Assembly (NCBI GenBank): GCA_019120515.1
Contig: DWUY01000090.1
Coordinates: forward strand, 1 to 40,354
DNA from: Candidatus Blautia avicola
Lineage (GTDB): Bacteria > Bacillota > Clostridia > Lachnospirales > Lachnospiraceae
Length of the DNA stretch: 40,354 nt
Direction: 5' to 3'
The translations under genes and the position numbers were made by a program. Under the pieces are notes generated by a model. The model was not told where the DNA came from and ran no database searches. It worked only from the letters and a program-made list of their open reading frames with translations. This document shows, piece by piece, positions 17,105 to 25,533 of this stretch (position 1 is its first letter; each line of letters opens with the position of its first letter).

Positions 17105-17530
17105 TTATCCTGATATTTTTTCCAATAATGCTATGGTTTTCTGATCTCTTCTCCCGCCATAGTATTTTTCTATTACTTTGGTAAAGACCCCGCCTTTTCC
17201 TTCTGCCGCCTCAAACAAGGTCATAGAGGAAAGCAGCTTCAGATCATCGGGACTGCCCAATACCTGGTGAGGGTCATCTGTATCCAGTTCCAGCAGGGCC
17301 TGGCAGATAGTCCTCAAATTTTCTCCCAGGTAAGGATCCTTCAGAAAATCTTCCGCCTCTTTCAGATCCTGAATGCCATAATAAGCCGACATACTGCTGA
17401 ACCCCAGTCCCCGGATCTGGGGAAAGATATACCACATCCAGTGGCTTCTCTTGCGGCCCCTGCGGATCTCTTCCAGGGCCAGGTCAAAATCCTGTTTCTG
17501 CGCCTCTATAAAGCGCTGCAGATCGCTCAT
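17105..17530 (-). CDS. DUF1810 family protein
   Basis: RFIEAQKQDFDLALEEIRRGRKRSHWMWYIFPQIRGLGFSSMSAYYGI. Confidence 0.88.
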   Translation of the reverse strand: MSDLQRFIEAQKQDFDLALEEIRRGRKRSHWMWYIFPQIRGLGFSSMSAYYGIQDLKEAEDFLKDPYLGENLRTICQALLELDTDDPHQVLGSPDDLKLLSSMTLFEAAEGKGGVFTKVIEKYYGGRRDQKTIALLEKISG

Positions 17531-17732
17531 ATTCCTGTTCTCCTTTCCTGTTTCTGGTACAAAGATTCCTTTCTCCTGATGTTGGAGGCAAAAGGTCCTG
17601 GTATCTTTTCATTGTATCTCACAGCTTCCGGTTTGTCATTATTTTTCATTTACCACCTTGCTATTTTCTCCGGTTACCCATAGAATAATAGTACTAACCT
17701 AAAATATTCTCCCTGAGAAAGGAGGCATTTCT

Positions 17733-18677
17733 ATGTGCACTTGTATCACTTACGAAAACGGTGATTTTTATTTTGGACGGAATCTGGATCTGGACGTTTC
17801 TTTCGGAGAGGCGGTTACCATCACTCCCAGAAATTTTCTTCTGGACTTTTCCAGAGCCGGAAAGATGGAGCGGCACTATGCAATGATCGGCATGGCTTCC
17901 GCAAATGAAACCTTTCCTTTGTACGCAGAAGCAGTAAATGAAAAAGGACTGGCCATGGCAGGCCTGAATTTCCCGGGCAATGCCTTTTACCAGGAGCCTG
18001 ACGGAAAAGGGCTGGAACTTGCGTCTTTTGAGATCATTGCCTGGATATTGGGAAAATGTGCTTCCGTAGAAGAGGCAGGAGCATACCTTACAGACATGAA
18101 GATCGTAAACCTTTCTTTCGCGCCCCAGATGCCTGCGGCTCCTCTTCACTGGATGCTGGCTGACCGGCATAAATGCCTGGTCCTGGAAGCTGTGGAAGAA
18201 GGACTGAAAGTATATGAAAATCCTTTCGGAGTACTGACCAACAATCCGCCTTTCCCCTTCCATCAGATGAATATGGGAAATTATCTGAATCTTACTTCCA
18301 GGAGTCCCGAAAACCGTTTTTCGGACAGGCTGGATCTGAAGCCCTGTTCCCAGGGAATGGGGGCTCTGGGCCTTCCGGGAGACGCTTCCTCGGCCTCCCG
18401 CTTTGTCCGGGCTGCCTTTTTTAAATGGAATTCTGTGTCAGAACCTTCAGAGCAGGCAGATGTTTCCCAGTTTTTTCATATCCTGGACGGAGTCGCCATG
18501 ATCCGGGGATCGGTGATAACCGGGCAGGGAACCTGTGATATCACCCTATATTCCAGCTGTATAAATACCCGGACCGGCGTTTATTATTATAAGACCTATG
18601 AAGACAGCCGTCTGCGCAGGATCGATATGCATCAGGCGGATCTGGAAGAAAAAAGACTGATAACCGTAACCGGCTGA
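17733..18677 (+). CDS. Linear amide C-N hydrolase (choloylglycine hydrolase / penicillin V acylase family)
   Basis: MCTCITYENGDFYFGRNLDLDVSFGEAVTITPRN; FGVLTNNPPFPFHQMNMGNY; Cys2 nucleophile. Confidence 0.9.
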   Translation: MCTCITYENGDFYFGRNLDLDVSFGEAVTITPRNFLLDFSRAGKMERHYAMIGMASANETFPLYAEAVNEKGLAMAGLNFPGNAFYQEPDGKGLELASFEIIAWILGKCASVEEAGAYLTDMKIVNLSFAPQMPAAPLHWMLADRHKCLVLEAVEEGLKVYENPFGVLTNNPPFPFHQMNMGNYLNLTSRSPENRFSDRLDLKPCSQGMGALGLPGDASSASRFVRAAFFKWNSVSEPSEQADVSQFFHILDGVAMIRGSVITGQGTCDITLYSSCINTRTGVYYYKTYEDSRLRRIDMHQADLEEKRLITVTG

Positions 18678-18739
18678 CAAAAGCTGGCCTATGTTTCAGG
18701 CAGCCGTTTCAGGTTTATCAAAACAACAAGGAGAATTTC

Positions 18740-19882
18740 ATGAAAAAAAAGAGATTTATATATTTTATCATTTTGCTTGCCCTGCTGATCCTCTGTATAA
18801 AATACAGCGACAGCATACTTGGATTTGCCGGATTTTTATGGAGCCTGGTCACGCCTCTTATCCTGGGCTGTGTGATCGCCTATATCCTGAATATCCTGGT
18901 CACCCGGATAGAAAGTCTTCCCTGTTTTACCAGGGAAGGCACTCTGCTTCGGAAAGTCCGCCGTCCCGTCAGTATCCTGGGATCCCTGGCAGTAATCCTT
19001 GCTATTGGAGTCCTGGTGATCCTCATTGTGATCCCCCAGCTGATACAGGCTATCGGGGTTATCGCAAAAGAAATCCCGACGGTAGTCTCTGAGATCAATG
19101 TCTGGCTGTCTTCTTTTGATAAAGACTGGCCCCAGCTCCAGAAATTCCTGGAATCCCTGAATGTAAACTGGCCTCAGATCCTGCAAAAAGCCGCTTCCTA
19201 TCTGACCAACGGACTGAGCAGCGTCTTTTCCTCTACCATGTATATCGTAAGCACTATCAGTTCCATAGCCGTTACCGCAGTTGTGGCCCTGATCTTTTCC
19301 ATTTACATACTTTCCGGAAGGGAAAAGCTTTTTTGCCAGTTCCAGACACTGGCCAGCACCTACCTGAATGAAAAATTTTACAAAGGAATGTGTGTGGTAC
19401 TAAAAACCGCTCACGATACTTTTACAAAATTTATCATAGGCCAGTGTACAGAAGCCGTGATCCTTGGCACTCTGTGTACCATCGGCATGCTGCTCTTCCG
19501 GTTTCCTTACGCCACCATGGTAGGCACCCTTATCGGAGCCACCGCCCTGCTGCCGGTAGTCGGCGCCTATCTGGGCGCCGCTGTAGGCGCTTTTATGATC
19601 TTTACCATTGATCCCTTAAAAGCCCTGGGCTTCCTGATCTTCATCGCCATCCTCCAACAGCTGGAAGGAAATCTCATCTATCCCAGGGTAGTAGGCTCCT
19701 CTGTAGGTCTGCCCGGTATCTGGGTCCTGGCGGCGGTTACCGTAGGCGGCGGTCTTGGCGGGATCATCGGTATGCTCCTGGCAGTTCCCGTGACAGCTAC
19801 CCTTTATAAGCTGCTTCAAAAAGATGTACAAAAAAGAAAGGCTGCCCTGCAGCCGAAAAAAGAAGAGGGACTGTCGCATTAG
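18740..19882 (+). CDS. AI-2E family transporter (YdiK/PerM-like permease)
   Basis: Eight-TM pattern; YPRVVGSSVGLPGIWVLAAVTVGGGLGGIIGMLLAVPVTATLYKLL. Confidence 0.92.
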   Translation: MKKKRFIYFIILLALLILCIKYSDSILGFAGFLWSLVTPLILGCVIAYILNILVTRIESLPCFTREGTLLRKVRRPVSILGSLAVILAIGVLVILIVIPQLIQAIGVIAKEIPTVVSEINVWLSSFDKDWPQLQKFLESLNVNWPQILQKAASYLTNGLSSVFSSTMYIVSTISSIAVTAVVALIFSIYILSGREKLFCQFQTLASTYLNEKFYKGMCVVLKTAHDTFTKFIIGQCTEAVILGTLCTIGMLLFRFPYATMVGTLIGATALLPVVGAYLGAAVGAFMIFTIDPLKALGFLIFIAILQQLEGNLIYPRVVGSSVGLPGIWVLAAVTVGGGLGGIIGMLLAVPVTATLYKLLQKDVQKRKAALQPKKEEGLSH

Positions 19883-20011
19883 TCACATGTCAGGAATATT
19901 TATACATTTTATGCGAATTTGTCGAGCATAGCTTTGAGACTATAGGCTCAAAGCGGCACAGACTGAGCAATAAAATGTATAAATATTCTCGATTTTGATT
20001 AATGCGGCAGT
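19870..20011 (+). repeat. Dispersed ~140-bp palindromic element, copy 2
   Basis: Homologous to 15169-15310; supplies the stop codon of the AI-2E gene. Confidence 0.9.
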
Positions 20012-20084
20012 TTCCTTCTCTTTTCTCCTCTCAGGTAATTCCCGGAAGGCTATGCCCCATGCTATCCAGGATCTGCTCCCGGGA

Positions 20085-21173
20085 TCAGTTTTCCGACCCT
20101 TCCGAAGATTCTGTTACAGAACGGTATTTTTCTTTCAGCTTTCTATAACCTTCCTCTTTCCGGAGAAAATCACATCTTTCCTCCTTCTCTATGGAGGTCA
20201 GAAGAACTTTGATCATCTGTTTTCCCGTATCTGATCCATCTGTTTCTGCGTTCTTTTTCTTCTGATGGGCAAAAAGAATGGAATCCTTCATCGCCCAGGG
20301 ATTCTCCAGGGCCTTCAGCATCTCTCCCAGGATTTCCACGCACCGTTTTCCGTCTCTCTCCTCCAATGCCACATCAAAGGCCGCCGTCAGTCCGCTGTAA
20401 CTCCATTTGAAGATCTCCATTACCTTCTGGCTGTACCTGGCCAGCTCCCAGGCTCTCTTATTCTCGCCTTCCCGTACAGATACCGTAGCAAGCTGATCAA
20501 GCATGAGAAAGACTTCCTGGATCAGACCGTTTAACTTTCTTTCCAGAAGTTCTGCCGCCTCCTGGTTTTTCCCTTCCTTCATATACATCATGATCTGAAG
20601 CTGTCTTTTATCTGTAGACTGATACTGGGGAAGCTGCTCAATAAGCTCTTCAGCTTTCTCATAGGCTTCCTCCTGGATGTACATAGCCGCCAGGGCATAC
20701 CTGGACAGATCTGCGGCATTTTTATCCTCACATTCCATAGCCCGCTCTAAAAGGGAAACCGCCAGAGCCTGAACTTCCTCTACCTTTTCCTCCGGATAGG
20801 AAAACAGGATCCGGATCCCCCGAAGCAGCGTGGCCATCTGATACAACAAAGCTCCGCACCGGGGATATTCTTTTATCCGCTTTTTTACCAGTTCCATAGT
20901 CTTTTCCAGATCTCCCTGCCGGGCAGTTTCCGCCACCTCATTCCCATAGGCCGCTATCTCTTCTTTTGAAAGATTTTCGTGAAAGCAGAGCAATGTATTG
21001 GGATCTGTGCCAAGAAGCCGGGCAAGAGCCGGAAGGATGGCCAGATCCGGACAGGTGGTCCCGCTTTCCCACTTGTTCACCGCCGGAGCAGACACTCCCA
21101 GATAGTCCGCCATCTGTTCCTGGGTAAAGCCCATGGCTCTCCTTTTTTCACGGATCACATCTTTCATTTCCAT
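20085..21173 (-). CDS. XRE-family HTH regulator with TPR-like C-terminal region
   Basis: IREKRRAMGFTQEQMADYLGVSAPAVNKWESGTTCPDLAILPALARLLGT; helical repeats downstream. Confidence 0.9.
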   Translation of the reverse strand: MEMKDVIREKRRAMGFTQEQMADYLGVSAPAVNKWESGTTCPDLAILPALARLLGTDPNTLLCFHENLSKEEIAAYGNEVAETARQGDLEKTMELVKKRIKEYPRCGALLYQMATLLRGIRILFSYPEEKVEEVQALAVSLLERAMECEDKNAADLSRYALAAMYIQEEAYEKAEELIEQLPQYQSTDKRQLQIMMYMKEGKNQEAAELLERKLNGLIQEVFLMLDQLATVSVREGENKRAWELARYSQKVMEIFKWSYSGLTAAFDVALEERDGKRCVEILGEMLKALENPWAMKDSILFAHQKKKNAETDGSDTGKQMIKVLLTSIEKEERCDFLRKEEGYRKLKEKYRSVTESSEGSEN

Positions 21174-21282
21174 ATAAGTTTCCTCCTGTTTTATACTATA
21201 CTTGGAAGGCCTTCCTGGTCTTATTGTAGCAGAGAGGATCCCGGCTGTATATTGAGAGCTTTTTAATCTTCAGGCAGTTTTT

Positions 21283-21756
21283 TTAACTATAGGTTAAAGG
21301 ATTTTCCCTTGGGGCATCCCCTGGCTTCTCTGCTCCCTGATGATAAGTTTCGATCATAGAAGCCAAAGAGATCCCCTCCATGGTCTTTTTTATAGATTCT
21401 TCGATTTTCTGATAGGGATCCTGAAGAACCCGGCGGATATTCCTGGCTATGGGGCATTTGCTTCCCGCGCAGGAATGAATGCCGATAAGGGAGGAAAGTC
21501 CCTCCGGCTCCAGGGCGCTGTATATCTCATATAGAGTAATTTCTTCAGGGTCTTTTTCCAGCCGCGCCCCGCCCTTTCCTCTCTCTACACTGATCAGCCC
21601 CGCTTTTTTCAAGGCGCTTAAGGTATACCGGATCACCACTGGATTACAGCTTGTACTCTGGGCAAGGAGAGTACTGGTCACCCTGGCTTTTTCCCGGGCT
21701 TCATAGATAAAAATAAGGCAGTGGACCGCAATGGAACATTTCATACTGATCTGCAT
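21283..21756 (-). CDS. Rrf2 family transcriptional regulator
   Basis: SIAVHCLIFIYE...STLLAQSTSCNPVVIRYTLSALKKAGLISVERGKGGARLEKDPEEITLYEIYSALE; SCAGSKC. Confidence 0.92.
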   Translation of the reverse strand: MQISMKCSIAVHCLIFIYEAREKARVTSTLLAQSTSCNPVVIRYTLSALKKAGLISVERGKGGARLEKDPEEITLYEIYSALEPEGLSSLIGIHSCAGSKCPIARNIRRVLQDPYQKIEESIKKTMEGISLASMIETYHQGAEKPGDAPRENPLTYS

Positions 21757-21782
21757 AGCAACTCCTCTTTCTTAAAGGTTTA

Positions 21783-21803
21783 ATGTAAATCTTGACTTTA
21801 CAT
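21783..21803. promoter_or_regulatory. Putative Rrf2 operator 1
   Basis: ATGTAAAT-cttga-CTTTACAT, overlaps a -35 (TTGACT 21792-21797). Confidence 0.65.
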
Positions 21804-21820
21804 CAACCCAATGCTACACT
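21792..21820 (+). promoter_or_regulatory. Sigma-70-type promoter for EFR1 gene
   Basis: TTGACT (21792-21797), 17-bp spacer, TACACT (21815-21820). Confidence 0.6.
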
Positions 21821-21828
21821 GTTTACAG

Positions 21829-21849
21829 ATGTAAATTCATGATTTACAT
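21829..21849. promoter_or_regulatory. Putative Rrf2 operator 2
   Basis: Perfect ATGTAAAT-tcatg-ATTTACAT just downstream of the -10. Confidence 0.7.
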
Positions 21850-21893
21850 ATTATTTTACATTTTTCTCGGAAAATGACAAGGAGGTATTTAGA

Positions 21894-22655
21894 ATGAAAT
21901 TTTATGAAATCTGTTTCAGCCCTACAGGGGGCACCAAAAAAGCCGCAGATATGCTGGCGGAAAAGCTGGCAGAAGAAATCCAGTCTGTAGATCTTACCGA
22001 TTACAAAACTGACTTTTCAGGAATTTCCCTGGAAGAAGATGATGAAGCTATTATCGCCGTTCCTTCCTATGGCGGCCGTGTGCCGGAAACAGCGGTAAAA
22101 CGTCTTTCCCTGATCAAAGGAAACCAGGCAAAGGCTATCCTTGTCTGTGTCTATGGCAACCGGGCCTATGAAGACACTCTTGTGGAACTGGAAGATACGG
22201 CTAAAGCTGCTGGATTCCGGATCACAGCCGCAGTTGCCGCTGTGGCCGAACATTCCATTGCCCGCCAGATCGCAGCCGGACGTCCCGATCCTCAGGATCA
22301 GGCACAGCTTACAGACTTTGCAGAAAAGATCCGGGAAAAACTCTCTTCAGGAAGCACCGCAGAACCTGCTATTCCCGGCAATCGTCCGTATAAAAAAGCC
22401 GGTGGCGCCGGTATGGTTCCAAAACCAACCAGAGACTGTGTAAAATGCGGCATATGCGCCGAGAAATGTCCGGTTCAGGCTATTGATAGAGAGGATCCTC
22501 ACAAAACAGACAGCAATAAATGCATTTCCTGTATGCGGTGTATTTCCGTCTGTCCTCACTCTGCCAGAAAAGTAAACAGTGTCATGCTGGCAGCAGTGAA
22601 TACCATGCTGAAAAAAGCATGCGCCCAGAGGAAAGACTGCGAACTCTATCTGTAA
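21894..22655 (+). CDS. EFR1 family ferrodoxin (flavodoxin-like domain + two 4Fe-4S motifs)
   Basis: FSPTGGTKKAADML flavodoxin-like start; CVKCGICAEKCPVQAI and CISCMRCISVCPHSAR. Confidence 0.92.
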   Translation: MKFYEICFSPTGGTKKAADMLAEKLAEEIQSVDLTDYKTDFSGISLEEDDEAIIAVPSYGGRVPETAVKRLSLIKGNQAKAILVCVYGNRAYEDTLVELEDTAKAAGFRITAAVAAVAEHSIARQIAAGRPDPQDQAQLTDFAEKIREKLSSGSTAEPAIPGNRPYKKAGGAGMVPKPTRDCVKCGICAEKCPVQAIDREDPHKTDSNKCISCMRCISVCPHSARKVNSVMLAAVNTMLKKACAQRKDCELYL

Positions 22656-22672
22656 AAAACATATCCGGATAT

Positions 22673-23413
22673 TTATGGAAGCACCATAGCCGGCCGGAAA
22701 TTCAGATAATCTCCGGAAACCAGCATATATTCTATACCATGAAACTTTCCCCGTATGCTGTCTCCGAATCTGGATTCTCCATGGCAGTGGGAGTAGACCA
22801 CCGCAGAGACCTTATATTTCTCTGCGATCTCTGTAAAAGGTGATGTTTTTTCTAAAATATTGGTTGGAGGATAATGAAGGAACATGATAAACTTCTGATA
22901 CCCTTCTTTCTCTGCCAGGCGGAAAGACTCCTGAAGTCTCTCCATTTCTCTTTTCACCAGTTTGTCGTCCTGCTCCTTTCGTGCTTCGTCCCAGCCCAGG
23001 ATCTGCCCCCGGCGGTTCAGATAAAAAGGACCTTCAAAGGTAAATCCCTTAGTCCCTACCAGCGCATAGTCCTGATAAACAGCAAAATTGTTCTGAAGGA
23101 AAAACAGCCGGTCCTTATATTCTTCATTTAGCTTTTCCGTTTTCTTCACGTCCCAGAACATATCATGGTTTCCCCGCAGGAGGATCTTTCTTCCCGGCAG
23201 TCTTTCGATAAAAGCCAGGTCCTCCCGGCACTGGGGCAGCTTTCTCCCCCAGGAATGGTCTCCCGTAAGCACCAGCGTATCCTCTGGTTTTACCATCCGG
23301 TTCACATACTTTTCAATCTTCTTCTCATGATTCTTCCACACTTTTCCAAAAGAATCCATTGGCTTATCTGCCTGAAAACTTAAATGCAGGTCTCCCAGGG
23401 CATACAATGCCAT
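22673..23413 (-). CDS. Metallophosphoesterase
   Basis: ALGDLHLS, LTGDHSWG, LLRGNHDMFW, FLHYPP, YSHCHG. Confidence 0.93.
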   Translation of the reverse strand: MALYALGDLHLSFQADKPMDSFGKVWKNHEKKIEKYVNRMVKPEDTLVLTGDHSWGRKLPQCREDLAFIERLPGRKILLRGNHDMFWDVKKTEKLNEEYKDRLFFLQNNFAVYQDYALVGTKGFTFEGPFYLNRRGQILGWDEARKEQDDKLVKREMERLQESFRLAEKEGYQKFIMFLHYPPTNILEKTSPFTEIAEKYKVSAVVYSHCHGESRFGDSIRGKFHGIEYMLVSGDYLNFRPAMVLP

Positions 23414-23534
23414 ATCTGCTCATCTCCTTTACCTCCCTTAGCAAACAAGGGTATTTTTGTTGTATCTCTATATTGTTCTTTTCTCCGACCCGTCGTATAA
23501 TCAGATTTACAGTCAAAATCTGAGAGGTAACCTA

Positions 23535-24287
23535 ATGAAATCAAAAAAGAAAAGAAAATTATGGAAAAAACTACTGGCGATCCTGGCAGGGGTGATCCTT
23601 GTGTCCGGGATCGGTTTGGGCATTTACGTTCAGGATTATTACCACGCCAGTGATCTGGCCCTGGAAGCTGCTGCCCAGCCTCAGCAGGACATAACGGTAA
23701 CCACATCATCAAAGGGCCGGATCATTTTCACCCCTGAAGATCCCCGGGTAGGCCTGATCTTCTATCCCGGAGGAAAAGTCCAGTATGAGGCCTACGCTCC
23801 ATTAATGGAGGCCTGCGCCAAAGAAGGGATCCTCTGCGTACTTCTTCATATGCCCGGGAACCTGGCTGTGCTGGATATCAATGCTGCAAAAGGCATCCCG
23901 GAAGAATACCCGGACATTGAAAACTGGTATATGGCAGGCCATTCTCTGGGCGGCTCTATGGCAGCTTCTTACATCAGCAGCCATGAAGAAGATTTTAAAG
24001 GTCTCATACTCCTTGCCGCCTATTCCACCGCAGATCTGAAAGAAACAGGTCTGAGAGTCCTGTCCCTCTACGGTTCCGAAGACGGCGTACTGAAAATGGA
24101 TTCCTATGAAAAATACCGGGATAATCTTCCCGAAGATTTCACAGAAATGGTGATTCCAGGAGGATGTCACGCCTATTTTGGCAGCTACGGCCCCCAGAAA
24201 GGTGACGGGACTCCCCAGATCTCCAATGAAGAACAGATACGCTTTACAGCCGACGCCATTGGGGATTTTATAGAAGATCTAAATTAA
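23535..24287 (+). CDS. Membrane-anchored alpha/beta hydrolase
   Basis: N-terminal signal/TM; YMAGHSLGGSMAASYI nucleophile elbow; C-terminal PGGCHAYFG. Confidence 0.9.
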   Translation: MKSKKKRKLWKKLLAILAGVILVSGIGLGIYVQDYYHASDLALEAAAQPQQDITVTTSSKGRIIFTPEDPRVGLIFYPGGKVQYEAYAPLMEACAKEGILCVLLHMPGNLAVLDINAAKGIPEEYPDIENWYMAGHSLGGSMAASYISSHEEDFKGLILLAAYSTADLKETGLRVLSLYGSEDGVLKMDSYEKYRDNLPEDFTEMVIPGGCHAYFGSYGPQKGDGTPQISNEEQIRFTADAIGDFIEDLN

Positions 24288-24645
24288 AAAAGTTCTTTGT
24301 ATACTACTTTCCCGTTTTTCATCTCTGATTTCATAAGAGATACTTTATCCGCGGTCATCTCTGCCTTTGGCAGCCGTACCTGATAAGGTTTCCTGGCAGA
24401 TGTCTTCCTTATCAGAAATTGCCTTTTTCAGAAAGGCTCAGCCTGCACTGGGGGAGTGGAACTTTCTCCATCACTTTCTTCACTTTATCCGGATCCTTGT
24501 ATTCCCCGATAAATGCTAAAGTCATATGCAGGTTCTGGGCAGGGACATAGTTCCCTTCCACTCCCTGTTTCTTCAGGTCATGCATACACTGTACCAGGGC
24601 TGTGCGCATTTCATCGGAAAGCCGGATGGCTATAAACAGTCTCAT
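24284..24645 (-). pseudogene. 2'-5' RNA ligase / RNA 2',3'-cyclic phosphodiesterase remnant with internal deletion
   Basis: Intact N-term MRLFIAIRLSDEMRTAL...NLHMTLAFIGEY to LSEKGNF*, then the C-term LIRKTSARKPYQVRLPKAEMTADKVSLMKSEMKNGKVVYKELF* in another frame; middle missing. Confidence 0.8.
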
Positions 24646-24663
24646 CTTTTTATACCTCCATTT

Positions 24664-25533
24664 TTAGCAGTTCCCTGTATAAACATATTTCAGATATTTC
24701 TCCGCGCACTCTTTCAGCCGGTACACCTTTTCCACTTCCGTTGCCTGCCGGTCTTCCATTTTATATCTTGGAAAGAACCTGGTCACATGAAGGGGAATAT
24801 CCGGACCTACAGAGGCGATCCATCTGGCCTCCTCTTCCATTTCTTTCTCCGAATCATTCTCTCCCGGAACGATCAGGGTGGTCAGTTCCACATGACAGGC
24901 CTCTGCACTTCTTCGTATAAATCTTTTCACCGTCTCCAGGTCACCGCCCAGCTTCCGGTAATATGCCTCTGTGAATCCTTTCAGATCAATGTTCATAGCA
25001 TCTATATAGGGAAGGAGCTCCTCCAGGATTTCCAGCTCTGCCGAACCGTTTGTGACCAGCACATTTTTCATGCCAAACGCTCTCACAAGCTTTGCCGTGT
25101 CCCGTACAAACTCATACCCCACCAACGGCTCATTGTAGGTAAAGGCAAGACCGATATTTCCATATTTTTTGTATTCCCGTGCAAGTCCCGCCAATTCTTC
25201 GGAGGAGAGTTCTTTATATTCCGCCTCCGGTTCCCCAGTCATGGAAATTTCATAGTTCTGGCAGAAAGGACAGGCCAGGTTGCAGCCAAAACTTCCCACA
25301 GACAGGATCCTGCTGCCTGGACAGAAGCGTCTTAAAGGCTTCTTTTCAATAGGATCCAGCATAAGCCCGGTAATCTTTCCATAATTGATACTGGTGATTT
25401 TTCCCTTGATATTTTTCCTTGCCCTGCAGTATCCATACTGTCCTTGGGCAAGACGGCAGTGATGCATGCATACCGGACATATGACTCTGGTTTCCCGCTT
25501 TTCTTCTGCCATGTGTTCACCTCTTTTTCTCAA
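24664..25533 (-). CDS. amrS: AmmeMemoRadiSam system radical SAM enzyme
   Basis: SVGSFGCNLACPFCQNYEIS radical SAM CxxxCxxC-type motif; AFTYNEPLVGYEFV; LVTNGSAE; coupled to AMMECR1/Memo-like gene. Confidence 0.92.
   Translation of the reverse strand: MRKRGEHMAEEKRETRVICPVCMHHCRLAQGQYGYCRARKNIKGKITSINYGKITGLMLDPIEKKPLRRFCPGSRILSVGSFGCNLACPFCQNYEISMTGEPEAEYKELSSEELAGLAREYKKYGNIGLAFTYNEPLVGYEFVRDTAKLVRAFGMKNVLVTNGSAELEILEELLPYIDAMNIDLKGFTEAYYRKLGGDLETVKRFIRRSAEACHVELTTLIVPGENDSEKEMEEEARWIASVGPDIPLHVTRFFPRYKMEDRQATEVEKVYRLKECAEKYLKYVYTGNC

Noticed and set aside
15172-20010. The two palindromic repeats as a CRISPR array
   Set aside because: Only two copies 4.7 kb apart with genes between them; no short regularly spaced repeats and no cas genes.
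22661-22672. ATATCCGGATAT palindrome at the 3' end of the metallophosphoesterase gene
   Set aside because: Short 12-bp self-complementary sequence in a convergent intergenic gap; no further support for function.
24526-25335. 269-aa plus-strand ORF
   Set aside because: Antisense to the radical SAM gene; no recognisable domain.
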